DNA from: Marinobacter zhejiangensis
GTDB taxonomy: Bacteria; Pseudomonadota; Gammaproteobacteria; Pseudomonadales; Oleiphilaceae
Length of the DNA stretch: 64,000 nt
Assembly: GCF_900114775.1 (NCBI RefSeq)
Contig: NZ_FOUE01000008.1
Span: 1 to 64,000 of the forward strand
Direction: 5' to 3'
Part shown: positions 25,307 to 33,950 of the stretch, in pieces
Position numbering within the stretch: the stretch's first letter is position 1
How the letters are laid out: each line of letters starts with the position of its first letter
The notes under the pieces: model-generated
Databases searched by the model: none
The model's input: only the letters and a program-made list of their open reading frames with translations
Told to the model about the DNA's origin: nothing
Position numbers and translations under genes: made by a program

Positions 25307-26216
25307 GGGCGCCTCCGCCAATCACATTGAATGTTCCAAGTATCTGCAGGGAGTCACCAAACCGTTTCGCGATATGGGTCCGCAAGTGGGCTTCGAGTTC
25401 GTCCGCTTCGCGGAACAGAACGCCGAGCACGGTGCCGCTATGGGCGCAGTTAACGCCAAGGGCGCCGCTGGTCATTGCGAATTGCAGGAGTGGGTCAAAC
25501 TGGGGCTTGAACATGATTTGCTGATTCAGCCGGGCACTGCAGGTGGCGGCATACGCCACCGCATCCAGGTCTCCGGTGATCAAGCCGCGCTTCAAGGTGG
25601 CCACGGCGTCGCGAAGGTAAGCCTCGTGGGCTTTATAGATACTGCGAGCCCGAAGCCTGTCGAAGGTGATGGTATCTACGTTACCGCCACAGTCGACGAT
25701 CAGCACCTTGAGCCCGGTAGGGGCTGGCAGGGATTCGAACAGGTGCCCGGTCAGGTGGTTCAGGTGAGCGATACCGGGGAAATTGACGCAGTCCGACGGC
25801 TCAATTTCCGTCACAACCGACGCAAAACTCTCCATGCCCAGGGAAACCCCGCAATGGTCATTCACCGCCATAAAGGCGGCCGTGATGTCAGCGGAACTGG
25901 AGGCCATGCCTTTGCCTCTCGGAATGTCGCTGAACAGGTTCAGTTCGTGGGCGAGTTCGAGGTCATGCTGCTCGGAAGCAAGCAACAGGGTGTCACGGAT
26001 CTTGGAAAAATGCCCAGGGCTGGAAATGTGGAGTCCCGGCTCGGGGTGGCCTTTGACGGTGGCGTAGGAATATAAATCAATCGGGCAGTTGATCAGAAAA
26101 TCCTGTCCATCCAGAGCACCCTGTACCAGTTCCCCGCAGGTGCCCGGGGCTTTCAGGCGTGTGACTCCCGAATGGGTCTTTGTGTTTGAAATACTGCGTC
26201 CTGCAACAGCTTGCAT
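25293..26216 (-). CDS. GHMP-family kinase, PduX-like (putative L-threonine kinase)
   Basis: 307 residues from ATG 26216, four bases after AGGAGG (ATG 26231 is the alternative). The front matches PduX: LKAPGTCGELVQG, then INCPIDLYSYATV. The GHMP phosphate loop is PRGKGMASSSADITAAF at residues 99-115, and the C-terminal motif is GALGVNCAHSGTVLGV. PduX phosphorylates L-threonine at the hydroxyl in cobamide nucleotide-loop synthesis. Here it is translationally coupled to a CobD-like gene without other cobalamin genes, which points to O-phosphothreonine as an intermediate of a different pathway. Substrate is inference. Confidence 0.82.
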   Translation of the reverse strand: MQAVAGRSISNTKTHSGVTRLKAPGTCGELVQGALDGQDFLINCPIDLYSYATVKGHPEPGLHISSPGHFSKIRDTLLLASEQHDLELAHELNLFSDIPRGKGMASSSADITAAFMAVNDHCGVSLGMESFASVVTEIEPSDCVNFPGIAHLNHLTGHLFESLPAPTGLKVLIVDCGGNVDTITFDRLRARSIYKAHEAYLRDAVATLKRGLITGDLDAVAYAATCSARLNQQIMFKPQFDPLLQFAMTSGALGVNCAHSGTVLGVLFREADELEAHLRTHIAKRFGDSLQILGTFNVIGGGAHEFE

Positions 26217-26278
26217 ACAACCTCCTGTCATAGATGAGGCCCCGGGCCACTAGGGCCGGGGGCACGATCTGTTGTTGG

Positions 26279-27583
26279 CTATTCGACAAACGCGTTCTGG
26301 TGGTAAGCCAGGGCTTCGCTGTCAAACTCCCGGATGAAGTCCGGCAGTTCTTGCTGGTCCCGGCTTTCAGGTTGGATCTGGTGTTTCAGGCTGATGGTGT
26401 CGCCGACCTGGCCGATAAACTGGTCAACCTTGTCCTGATCCCCTTCGATACCGTGGAAGAACTCCAGCTCTTCCCGGGTATAGGGGTGCATTTCTGCGCC
26501 GTCACACACCAGGTTCCAGTAGTCCTCGTAATCCGAGAAGCGAACGGCGCTGTAGTCGGACATCGTCGTATCCCAGTCTTTGTCGCCATTCAGGTACATC
26601 GCCAAGTGTGTCGACAGCAGTTCGGCGTCTCTCAAGGCATGGGTAATGCCCATCGCCGTCCACTGGTCCTTGAAGCTGCAGGCATCGCCTACCAATGCCC
26701 AGCCGTTCCCCCAGTTTTCGCGGTGGAAAGCGACCATTCGCCCCATCGCCTTGAAGGGTTCGACCCGTTCCCCCTGTTTCACCAGCTCGGCAACATCCGG
26801 GGCAACAAACTCGTAGGTTTTGAAAAAGCTTGTTTCCGGGTCTTTGCTGAAGTCGCCCCACCACTCGGTAGGGCCATACACCAGCACCAGGTGGCGGTCT
26901 TCCATGGTGGGGAAGATCGCTGTGCCAAAGCGGCCGCGCTTGTGGATGCAGAGTTCAGGTTTGTCGATACCGGAGAAGTAGCCGTAGTAGGCAAAGGTGG
27001 ACTTCTCACGTACGGCCGTCTTCTGGGCGTTTACCTGGGTGGCAAACTGAGACATGCGGCCGTCGGCGCCGATGACTACTCGCGCGCGGGCTTCAAATGC
27101 AGCCCCGTCCGCTGGAACGGCGCGGATGCCAACAACGGCACCGTCTTCTTCAATCAGCGATTCGACCCGGGTGGCCTGCCGAACCTCGGCACCGGAGGCC
27201 TGGGCTTCTTCGAGCAATACCTGGTCAAGGAAAAAGCGGCGGGGGCCAGCGTAGTAGTCAACGACCCCGTGATCATCGCCATGCAGGGCAACAAAACGGT
27301 CCCGAATGGCTTGAATGGGGACGCCGCCATGCAGCCGAATGCCTTCGATGTTGATTTCCATCTGCTTGAAGTGCGGGGTTTCTTCCAGAATCCGGTCGGC
27401 GACGCCCAGACGGTTCAGGTAAGACATGCCGCGGGGCCAGATGAAGTGGGTCGAATTTGCATCCCGGGGGAAGGTGGCCTTTTCGACAACCAGCACCCTG
27501 AACCCTTTCCGGGCCAGCCAGGCAGCCGTTGGGGCGCCGGATACGCTTCCGCCCACGACGATGACATCGTATTGCTCAGTCAT
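26279..27583 (-). CDS. FAD-dependent monooxygenase/reductase (geranylgeranyl-reductase/halogenase-like)
   Basis: 434 residues behind AAGGAGG. FAD-binding Rossmann start DVIVVGGSVSGAPTAAWLARK, mid-protein ARVVIGADGRMSQFA, and the second FAD motif ALVGDACSFKDQWTAMGI, as in class A flavin monooxygenases and the geranylgeranyl-reductase group. The tryptophan-halogenase W-x-W-x-I-P motif was not found. Aromatic-rich middle region (WWGDFSKDPETSFFKTYEF) may line the substrate pocket. Second gene of the five-gene set, 62 bases before the kinase. Oxidation, hydroxylation or reduction of an operon intermediate is expected; which one is unknown. Confidence 0.8.
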   Translation of the reverse strand: MTEQYDVIVVGGSVSGAPTAAWLARKGFRVLVVEKATFPRDANSTHFIWPRGMSYLNRLGVADRILEETPHFKQMEINIEGIRLHGGVPIQAIRDRFVALHGDDHGVVDYYAGPRRFFLDQVLLEEAQASGAEVRQATRVESLIEEDGAVVGIRAVPADGAAFEARARVVIGADGRMSQFATQVNAQKTAVREKSTFAYYGYFSGIDKPELCIHKRGRFGTAIFPTMEDRHLVLVYGPTEWWGDFSKDPETSFFKTYEFVAPDVAELVKQGERVEPFKAMGRMVAFHRENWGNGWALVGDACSFKDQWTAMGITHALRDAELLSTHLAMYLNGDKDWDTTMSDYSAVRFSDYEDYWNLVCDGAEMHPYTREELEFFHGIEGDQDKVDQFIGQVGDTISLKHQIQPESRDQQELPDFIREFDSEALAYHQNAFVE

Positions 27584-27648
27584 GATACCTCCTTGTAAAC
27601 AGTGATGATTTGCGGTTTAAACGCTTGCTGGGACAGGCCATTCGGCCG

Positions 27649-28563
27649 TTACCAGGCCTGCTGGTACTGGAAGTCTTCCAGGGAGACTTTGTAGTGCTCC
27701 AGCCAGGGGTTGTAACGGATACAGTAGGACTGCGGGTAATAGCCGGACTCCTGGAACGCCTGGGGCTGCTTGATCGGGAAGCAGCTGTTGGGCTGGGTCA
27801 GCAGGAATTCGCGGGTGATCATCGGCTCGTAGAAGGTGATGCGGCCATCGTAGGCGCCGAGGATAAAGGTGTGGGTGTAGTCACCCCCATTGAGTTCCGG
27901 GCTCAGGCTGTCGACATAGTGGTTACCCATATGGGCGAAGGCCAGCTGGGTATTCATGTAGTCCGGGTGAATGTACTGGTCTGGTACCGGCACGATGGCT
28001 TCCTGCTCCTGGGCGCAGTTCATCAGGCCAGGGCAGGGGCCGGGAGTAATCAGGTGTCGTTCGGTTTGGGAGGCGGTGTAGAAGTGGAAGTCGAGGTGCG
28101 GTTTGTCATAGACCCCAGCTGGAATGTGACCGTGGGGCTCCCAGTTGATGGTAATGCTGTTGAACGGGGTGGAGTTGTCGCCAAAGTGCATGGTCTTTGA
28201 GTGGCCGCCGACGCACTCGCTGTGAATGTCTATGTCGTTGTTACCATCCACGTCAAAGCAGGTTTTTCCATCATGCATCGGCTGGCCTTCACCGCCAGGC
28301 ATGCCTTCCAGAGTGTCTTTGTGGAAGACAACACCCACAGAAAGCGGAATTCCATTTGCATCAAGCCGTGAGAATGCGCGGTAAGCACCATCGCCAAAGG
28401 CCAGCTTGTCTCCCAGCAGGGTTGTGCCCCACTGGCCGTCGCCAATAAAGGACGAAAGTTCGCTGGTGTTCGCGCCAGTTGCGCGGTTTTCCGGGGCAGC
28501 GGCGGTAGCCTCCAGCCCCATGCTGAAACACGCCAGAGCCAAAACGGCTTTTTTGATCGTCAT
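27649..28563 (-). CDS. Secreted protein with His-rich PHGH/PHLDFHFY motif
   Basis: 304 residues with a signal peptide (MTIKKAVLALACFSMGLEATAAA). The mature part has four to six cysteines (CFDVDGNNDIDIHSEC, CPGLMNC, CFPIK, YCIRY) and a striking histidine segment WEPHGHIPAGVYDKPHLDFH at about residues 142-161, which could bind metal. It recalls proteins labelled DUF5602 or TTHB210-like, but I am not sure. First gene of the operon, with an AAGGAGG ribosome binding site. A periplasmic or extracellular enzyme or binding protein working on the pathway's substrate or product is a reasonable guess. Confidence 0.7.
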   Translation of the reverse strand: MTIKKAVLALACFSMGLEATAAAPENRATGANTSELSSFIGDGQWGTTLLGDKLAFGDGAYRAFSRLDANGIPLSVGVVFHKDTLEGMPGGEGQPMHDGKTCFDVDGNNDIDIHSECVGGHSKTMHFGDNSTPFNSITINWEPHGHIPAGVYDKPHLDFHFYTASQTERHLITPGPCPGLMNCAQEQEAIVPVPDQYIHPDYMNTQLAFAHMGNHYVDSLSPELNGGDYTHTFILGAYDGRITFYEPMITREFLLTQPNSCFPIKQPQAFQESGYYPQSYCIRYNPWLEHYKVSLEDFQYQQAW

Positions 28564-28774
28564 ATACCCTCCTTGGTCGGGAAAATTGTGGTGAAGAAGG
28601 TGCAGAACATCTTTTATCTGTTCGCAAGTCCGTTCTGCGAAGGAGGCTGAATTGTTGCAAGGGGGCTGGAGCGTGCATATAGCTCGATCAGGCTATAGTC
28701 ACCGGGCAGGCGTTTGCGTTATCGGGCTTGGCGATGAGGGTGTTGAAGCGGGAGGGAACCGCGGCAGAAGGCCG

Positions 28775-29380
28775 TCAGTTTGACGGCCATACCGACATGG
28801 CGGATTGAATGATGTCGTTGAGTTTGGCTTCAGGCGCGCCGCCCTTTGCCTGCACAGCCAAGCCCGCTATCAGGGTGAAAAACAGTTTGGCCAGGCGTTC
28901 AGGATCGGCACTCTCTGCCAGTTCGCCTTTTGCTTTGGCCCGCCGCAGGTGTTCAGCGAGTATGACCTCGTTGCCATGCAGGGCCTCTTTAAGGGCGCTT
29001 TCAACTTCGCCCGGCACAATGGTGCCGCCGATATCGGCTGTGCCGTTGATGATAAAGCAGCCGCCCGGCAATGACGGGTTGGTTAACATCCGGGCAATGG
29101 AGGTCAGGTAGGCTTCCACGGCTTCCTTGCTGTCCCGTTCCGGGCTCAGCTCATCCCCATGGCTTTCCACCAACAAGTTCAGATAGCGCGTCAGGGCCTT
29201 CAGATACAGTGACTTCTTGTCACCGAACGCCCCGTAGAGGCTGGGCTTATTCAGATTGGTGGCCTTGGTCAGCTCGCTCAATGACGTGCTCTGGAACCCA
29301 TGTTTCCAAAATACCTTGAGCGCTGCATCCAGCACGACGTCTTCGTTAAAGCTGCGTGGCCTGCCTCGTTCCACGGACAT
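28775..29380 (-). CDS. TetR-family repressor
   Basis: 201 residues. N-terminal helix-turn-helix: FWKHGFQSTSLSELTKATN then LNKPSLYGAFGDKKSLY, the TetR hallmark. The C-domain has PGGCFIINGTADIGG, typical of the AefR/NemR-like branch that senses electrophiles or quorum-type ligands. Divergent from the SDR gene; the intergenic palindrome at 29429-29448 is the likely autoregulated operator. The same palindrome lies before the LuxR gene 7.2 kb away, so it may also influence that gene. Same strand as the biosynthetic set, but 212 bases downstream runs its own unit. Confidence 0.92.
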   Translation of the reverse strand: MSVERGRPRSFNEDVVLDAALKVFWKHGFQSTSLSELTKATNLNKPSLYGAFGDKKSLYLKALTRYLNLLVESHGDELSPERDSKEAVEAYLTSIARMLTNPSLPGGCFIINGTADIGGTIVPGEVESALKEALHGNEVILAEHLRRAKAKGELAESADPERLAKLFFTLIAGLAVQAKGGAPEAKLNDIIQSAMSVWPSN

Positions 29381-29402
29381 TTTTGTTCTCGCAACAATTT
29401 AA

Positions 29403-29448
29403 TTGACACCGAGTATAGCACGCACTAGATTATTTACCGGTCGGTACA
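29403..29448 (+). promoter_or_regulatory. SDR promoter with TetR-type operator
   Basis: TTGACA at 29403-29408, 17 bases, TAGATT at 29426-29431, overlapped by the palindrome TACCG-GT-CGGTA (29435-29446). A repressor bound there would block this promoter. The surrounding ATTATTTACCGGTC is shared with 22173-22186. Confidence 0.7.
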
Positions 29449-29546
29449 AAAATGTAGTCGACAACCGACAGTCCCGGTTGGAACTGTCTCAACGTACCTG
29501 TTTTTAGATTCCAATTTTAGAAACCAATGAGAAAAGGATTTTGAAC

Positions 29547-30296
29547 ATGAGCAAACTTGCAGGAAAGACCGCACTGATTACCGGCGGAACCACAGGCATT
29601 GGTTACGCAACCGCCAAACTCTTTCTCGAAGAAGGTGCTAATGTCGTCGTTACCGGCCAGAGCGCAGAGCGGGTGAAGAGTGCGGGTGAAAGCCTGGGCA
29701 ATGGCGCTGTTGCGCTCCAGGCCGATGTCGCTTCCCTGGCGGATATGGCGAGAGTCGCTCAGGAAATCCGTGGGCGGTTCGGCAAGCTTGATATCCTGTT
29801 TGCAAATGCGGGTATTGCTTGCCCAATGCCGTTCTCCGATGTGAACGAAGAGAACATCAACAGTCAGATTGACGTCAATTTCAAAGGCGTGATCTATTCA
29901 ATCCAAAGCGTTCTGCCGCTTCTCAACAACCCCTCCAGCGTTGTAATCACGTCAACAACCATGATCGAAAAAGGTGTTGCCGGTATGAGTGTCTATGCAG
30001 CCACCAAAGCTGCCGTGCGCTCACTTGCCCGCACCCTCTCCGCAGAATTCGCGGGTCGTGGTATCCGTGTGAACACCATCAGCCCGGGTCTGATCGAAAC
30101 CCCGATCTACGGGAAGCTTGGTATGTCCGAAGAGGCTGTTTCTGAGTGGGCCGGCCAACTGCTCAAGCAGGTACCGGCGGCCCGTTTGGGGCAGGCTGAC
30201 GAAGTGGCGAAAACCGTGCTGTACATGGCCAGTGACGACTCGGCTTACATGCTGGGAGAAAGCGTGCTGCTGGACGGCGGTATGGCCAACATCTAA
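29547..30296 (+). CDS. Short-chain dehydrogenase/reductase
   Basis: 249 residues from ATG 29547 (AAGGA upstream). Classical SDR: cofactor loop TGGTTGIGYA at residues 11-20, NAG in FANAGIA, and the catalytic Ser-Tyr-Lys in ITSTTMIEKGVAGMSVYAATKAA. The usual ending DGGMANI is present. The basic-free loop after strand 2 (VVTGQSAER) suggests NADP or NAD without clear choice. Controlled by the divergent TetR gene. Such TetR/SDR pairs often deal with aldehyde, quinone or ketone stress. Substrate unknown. Confidence 0.9.
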   Translation: MSKLAGKTALITGGTTGIGYATAKLFLEEGANVVVTGQSAERVKSAGESLGNGAVALQADVASLADMARVAQEIRGRFGKLDILFANAGIACPMPFSDVNEENINSQIDVNFKGVIYSIQSVLPLLNNPSSVVITSTTMIEKGVAGMSVYAATKAAVRSLARTLSAEFAGRGIRVNTISPGLIETPIYGKLGMSEEAVSEWAGQLLKQVPAARLGQADEVAKTVLYMASDDSAYMLGESVLLDGGMANI

Positions 30297-30310
30297 GCCT
30301 GTGCAGCTTT

Positions 30311-30341
30311 GGCTGAAGCACCGATGAGTCGGGCTTCAGCC
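30311..30341. terminator. Hairpin between convergent SDR and YibQ-like genes
   Basis: GGCTGAAGC/GCTTCAGCC plus inner CCGA/TCGG with a TGAG loop and one unpaired base, in the 49 bases between two convergent genes. No T-run. Confidence 0.6.
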
Positions 30342-30345
30342 GCGA

Positions 30346-31188
30346 TCAAGGCTGTTGCTGCTGTTGCTCGTCCAGGGATCGGGCGAGCAACGGGGTGATG
30401 GCCTGCTTTTCCCCCTCCGCAAACATCTGCTGATTTCCATTCCTTAATGCCCAGAGGCCACTGACGGTGGCAATGGCTATGCCTTGCTCATCGAGCGTGG
30501 GAAGGTGTTTCTCAAGGTAGTCCACGGTGACCGTATGGGGGTGACCGATGGCAATGGCACTGCCGTTCTCGCGGGCCAGGCGAATCAGTCGCTGGAACTG
30601 ACGGTGCACAAACTCTTCGGTTTGTTCATGGTCGAGGAAAACATCTCGGGTCAGGGTTGGAATTCGATACGCTTCGGCAACATCGCTGGCAATTGAGTTG
30701 GCGATTGTTCGGCTGTCCACAAAATAGAGCGGGTAACGGTAGAGTTCGGACATCACCCACTCCATGGGCTCCAGCATCTGTGTCAGGCGGCTGCCCATGT
30801 GGTTATTGACGCCACTGACGTGGGGGATGGACTGCAGTGAACGGCGCAAGGTTGTAATGGTGCTCTGGCGGTCCATGGTGCTGCTGAGCCCGCCAGGCCC
30901 CAGGTCAAAATCCCGGGTATTGGCCATGGGGGCATGGAGCATGATTTCCTTGCCCTGCTGGTGGGCCTGCTCTGCGAGCGTCTGGGTGAAGCGCCGGTAG
31001 GGCAGAAATGCCAGGGTGAGCGGTTGCTCAAGGGCAATAAGCCGTTCTCCCTCCACCCGGTTGTGGCCCATATCGTCAATAATGATGGCGATGGTGGGCA
31101 TCTGGCGGGGTGGGGTGTCGGGCTGAGGCTCGGCCGCGATCAGGGCCGGGGCTACCAATAGGCCGGCCAGCAATAGCAGGTGACGCAT
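30346..31188 (-). CDS. Divergent polysaccharide deacetylase family protein (YibQ-like)
   Basis: 280 residues with a signal peptide (LLLLAGLLVAPALIA). NodB-related start TIAIIIDDMGHN holds the paired aspartates, and VDSRTIANSIASDVAEAY and IAIGHPHTVTVDYL are typical of the DUF610/YibQ group. Its ATG overlaps the ctpA stop (TGATG), and the order gpmI-envC-ctpA-yibQ is that of E. coli and many gammaproteobacteria, where this cluster links to cell-wall splitting. Catalytic activity has not been settled for the family. Poly-Gln tail (QQQQQP). Confidence 0.92.
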   Translation of the reverse strand: MRHLLLLAGLLVAPALIAAEPQPDTPPRQMPTIAIIIDDMGHNRVEGERLIALEQPLTLAFLPYRRFTQTLAEQAHQQGKEIMLHAPMANTRDFDLGPGGLSSTMDRQSTITTLRRSLQSIPHVSGVNNHMGSRLTQMLEPMEWVMSELYRYPLYFVDSRTIANSIASDVAEAYRIPTLTRDVFLDHEQTEEFVHRQFQRLIRLARENGSAIAIGHPHTVTVDYLEKHLPTLDEQGIAIATVSGLWALRNGNQQMFAEGEKQAITPLLARSLDEQQQQQP

Positions 31189-32579
31189 CAGTGCTGCTCG
31201 TCCCCATTCTGTTGCCGTTCAAGGATGCTCATGCCTTTCAGCAGGTTCAGGGCTGAACGCAGCTGGAAGTCCAGGTCAATTGGCGATGCCGCTTGCTCTG
31301 CAGAGCGGCGATCGCCGGCTCTGGACTCTTCGGCGTCACCATTTTCAAGGTGACCGCTCAGGTCGGCTTCGGTAAAGAACGGTTGGCCGTCAAACTCGGT
31401 GAGCCGGGCCGGGCGTACTTCAATGTCTGGGCGAATGCCCCGGGCCTGAATAGATCGGCCATCGGGGGTGTAATAGCGGGCGGTGGTCATCTTGATGGCG
31501 TGGGTTTCATCCAGGGGGATGACGGTCTGGACCGAGCCTTTACCAAATGACTGGGTGCCCATGATCACCGCGCGATGGTGGTCCTGGAGGGCACCGGCAA
31601 GGATCTCCGAGGCTGATGCCGAGCCACCGTTAATCAACACCACCACGGGCGTATCATTGGATATGTCACCCGGGGTCGCACTGAAACGCAGCCGTGAGCT
31701 GGGAATGCGGCCTTCGGTATAGACCACCAGGCCTCCGTCCAGCAGCGCATCAGCGGCTTCAACTGCGGCCTGAAGAATGCCGCCGGGGTTATTGCGAACG
31801 TCGATGATCAGGCCGTCAAGGCTGCCATCGTTCTCGGCCATCAGTGCTTCGATGGCAGAGCTGAATTCAGTGCCGGTTTCGGCCTGGAACTGGGTGATAC
31901 GAACATAGCCGTAGCCGTTTTCCAGCAGACGGGATTTGACGCTGGTGACCTTGATGACATCGCGTACTACGTCAATCTCAATCGGCGCGCTTTCGCTTTC
32001 CCGCATGATGGTCAGGGTGAGCGTGGTACCGGGTTCTCCCCGCATCAGGCCGACGGCTTCCTCAAGGGATAGTCCCTTGACCGGTTGGTCGCCCAGTTTG
32101 ATGATCAGGTCGCCTGCCTGCACACCGGCTTTGTGGGCGGGAGTGTCGTCAATCGGCGCGATGACTTTGACGAAGCCATCTTCCATGCCAACCTCAATGC
32201 CCAGTCCGCCAAATTCACCGGTGGTGCTTTCTTCCAGTTCTTCGTATTCCTGTGGTGCCAGATAGGTGGAATGGGGGTCAAGGTCGGCCAGCATGCCCTT
32301 GATGGCGCTTTCCAGTAATTGCCGGTCATCCACTTCTTCAACGTAGGCTTCTTTGATGCGGCTGAATACCTCAGTGAACTTCCTCAGGTCATCCAGCGGC
32401 AGCTGAAGTTCGGGGTCAGGTAGCTGAAGCTGGATTTGCTGGCGGTCTCCCTCAAGCAGGATTTCTTCGGAGCTTGGTGTGTCCTGGCCGAGGGCCAGTC
32501 CGGGAAGGGTCAGTAAGCAGGCTGTGCCGAGGAGTGTGCGAAAGCCGTTCAAGCGGTATTTACTACGTGCCGTTCCCAT
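31188..32579 (-). CDS. ctpA: S41 carboxy-terminal processing protease
   Basis: 463 residues; signal peptide or anchor (LLGTACLLTLPGLALG), PDZ domain (about 115-190, GLGIEVGMEDGFVKV), and the S41 catalytic core: Ser in NGGSASASEILAGAL and Lys in GTQSFGKGSVQT, a Ser-Lys dyad. Works in the periplasm and often controls peptidoglycan hydrolases; sits directly between envC and yibQ genes. The last 60 residues are a charged, low-complexity tail. ACAGGTGA precedes the ATG. Confidence 0.94.
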   Translation of the reverse strand: MGTARSKYRLNGFRTLLGTACLLTLPGLALGQDTPSSEEILLEGDRQQIQLQLPDPELQLPLDDLRKFTEVFSRIKEAYVEEVDDRQLLESAIKGMLADLDPHSTYLAPQEYEELEESTTGEFGGLGIEVGMEDGFVKVIAPIDDTPAHKAGVQAGDLIIKLGDQPVKGLSLEEAVGLMRGEPGTTLTLTIMRESESAPIEIDVVRDVIKVTSVKSRLLENGYGYVRITQFQAETGTEFSSAIEALMAENDGSLDGLIIDVRNNPGGILQAAVEAADALLDGGLVVYTEGRIPSSRLRFSATPGDISNDTPVVVLINGGSASASEILAGALQDHHRAVIMGTQSFGKGSVQTVIPLDETHAIKMTTARYYTPDGRSIQARGIRPDIEVRPARLTEFDGQPFFTEADLSGHLENGDAEESRAGDRRSAEQAASPIDLDFQLRSALNLLKGMSILERQQNGDEQH

Positions 32580-32711
32580 TCACCTGTCCTGTTATTCTGA
32601 ATGAAGGTCGTGCCCTGGATCGCCAGGGAAATCCGATGCTTGCCGACAGTATGGCGCTCTGGCCCGGCTTTGTCAGCCCTGGCTGCGGACCTCGTGAACA
32701 GATTGGGGCTT

Positions 32712-33863
32712 TTAGCGCCGCGCCAGCCAGCGGTTCGGGTTTTGAGGGGTGCCGTTGTGGCGGATCTCGAAATACACGGCGGGCTGGTCGGTGCCCCCGG
32801 TCTGCCCGGCAATGGCAATGGTTTGTCCGGCGGCAACCCAGTCACCCGGGGAGGTTAACAGGCTGCTGCTGTGGCCATACAGGCTCATGTAGCCATCGCC
32901 GTGATCAACAATGGTGAGCAGGCCGAAGCCTCTAAGCCAGTTGGCGAACACCACGCGGCCGTAATGCACTGCTTTGACATCGGCGTCGCTGTTGGTTGCC
33001 AGTAGCAGGCCATTGTGACTGAGCCGGCCCTGCGCCAGGCTTTCGCCGTAATTGCGAAGCACCGTGCCTTGGCTCGGCCAGGGCAGTTTGGAGCGCAGTG
33101 AGCGGAACGGTTGGGATTCGTTCGGCGCAGGAATGCTGGCGATGGCGGCTTCGACTTCCCTGAGCAGTTTTTCCAGCCGCACCCGGTCGGCTTCCAGGGT
33201 TTCCCGCTGGCTCTGGCGGCTGTTGATGTCCGAACGCAGGGCGACCAACGTGCGTTCCCGCTGCGCCTTGGAGCTTTCCAGATTGCGTTGGCGTTGGGCC
33301 ACGTCCTGCTCCAGAGAGGACAGTCTCAACTGGGTGGCGCTGGCCTGTTGTTGAGTTTCCTGCAGCGCCCGCAAACTGGCGTGGAAAGCCTCCAGGCGCT
33401 CCACCGTGTCCCGGCTCAGGTATTCGTAATAGGTCATGGTCCGGGCAATGTTTTCCGGATCAACCTCATTCAGCAATACCTTGATGGTCGGTGTGTCGCC
33501 GGCCATCCAGGCAGCCCGGATCTGCTGCCGCAGGCTCTGGCGCTGGCGGTTAAGGGTTATGCTGAGTTCGGCCTCCTGGGCATTGAGATCGGCCAGGCGG
33601 CGGCGCTGGGCGGTAATCTGCTGGCGGAGTTCGCGGCGCTCACGGGTGAGGCGGCTGATTTCCTGTTCGCTGCGAACCAGTGTCTGTTCCAGCTCGGAGC
33701 GCTCTTCTTCCGCGTCTTTCAGCCAGTCGTCGATTTCGGCGATCTGCTCTTTAAGCTCGCGGATCTGGCTGGGAGACACGCTGTCCTGAGCCAGCGTATG
33801 GGCGGAGGGCAACAACAGGATCGTAAGCAAAAGGTGGGGGATAAGGCTGCGGCCAGAGAGCAT
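32712..33863 (-). CDS. envC: Murein hydrolase activator EnvC
   Basis: Periplasmic activator of cell-division amidases recruited by FtsEX. Start at ATG 33863 gives a clean signal peptide (SLIPHLLLTILLLPSAHTLA); ATG 33920 is possible, and neither has a good ribosome binding site. After the signal come about 200 residues of coiled coil rich in L, R, E, Q, then a degenerate LytM domain (HYGRVVFANWLRGFG, MSLYGHSSSLLTSPGDWV, YFEIRHNG). Some zinc ligands of active M23 peptidases are missing, as in EnvC. Between gpmI and ctpA. Confidence 0.9.
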   Translation of the reverse strand: MLSGRSLIPHLLLTILLLPSAHTLAQDSVSPSQIRELKEQIAEIDDWLKDAEEERSELEQTLVRSEQEISRLTRERRELRQQITAQRRRLADLNAQEAELSITLNRQRQSLRQQIRAAWMAGDTPTIKVLLNEVDPENIARTMTYYEYLSRDTVERLEAFHASLRALQETQQQASATQLRLSSLEQDVAQRQRNLESSKAQRERTLVALRSDINSRQSQRETLEADRVRLEKLLREVEAAIASIPAPNESQPFRSLRSKLPWPSQGTVLRNYGESLAQGRLSHNGLLLATNSDADVKAVHYGRVVFANWLRGFGLLTIVDHGDGYMSLYGHSSSLLTSPGDWVAAGQTIAIAGQTGGTDQPAVYFEIRHNGTPQNPNRWLARR

Positions 33864-33950
33864 CCGCCAGCGGTTGCCAGCGGATGTTCCGGTTTTGAGG
33901 GCGTGGGCTATACAGCGCATCCTGGCCGCGTGCCGTAGGTTGATCAGTGC

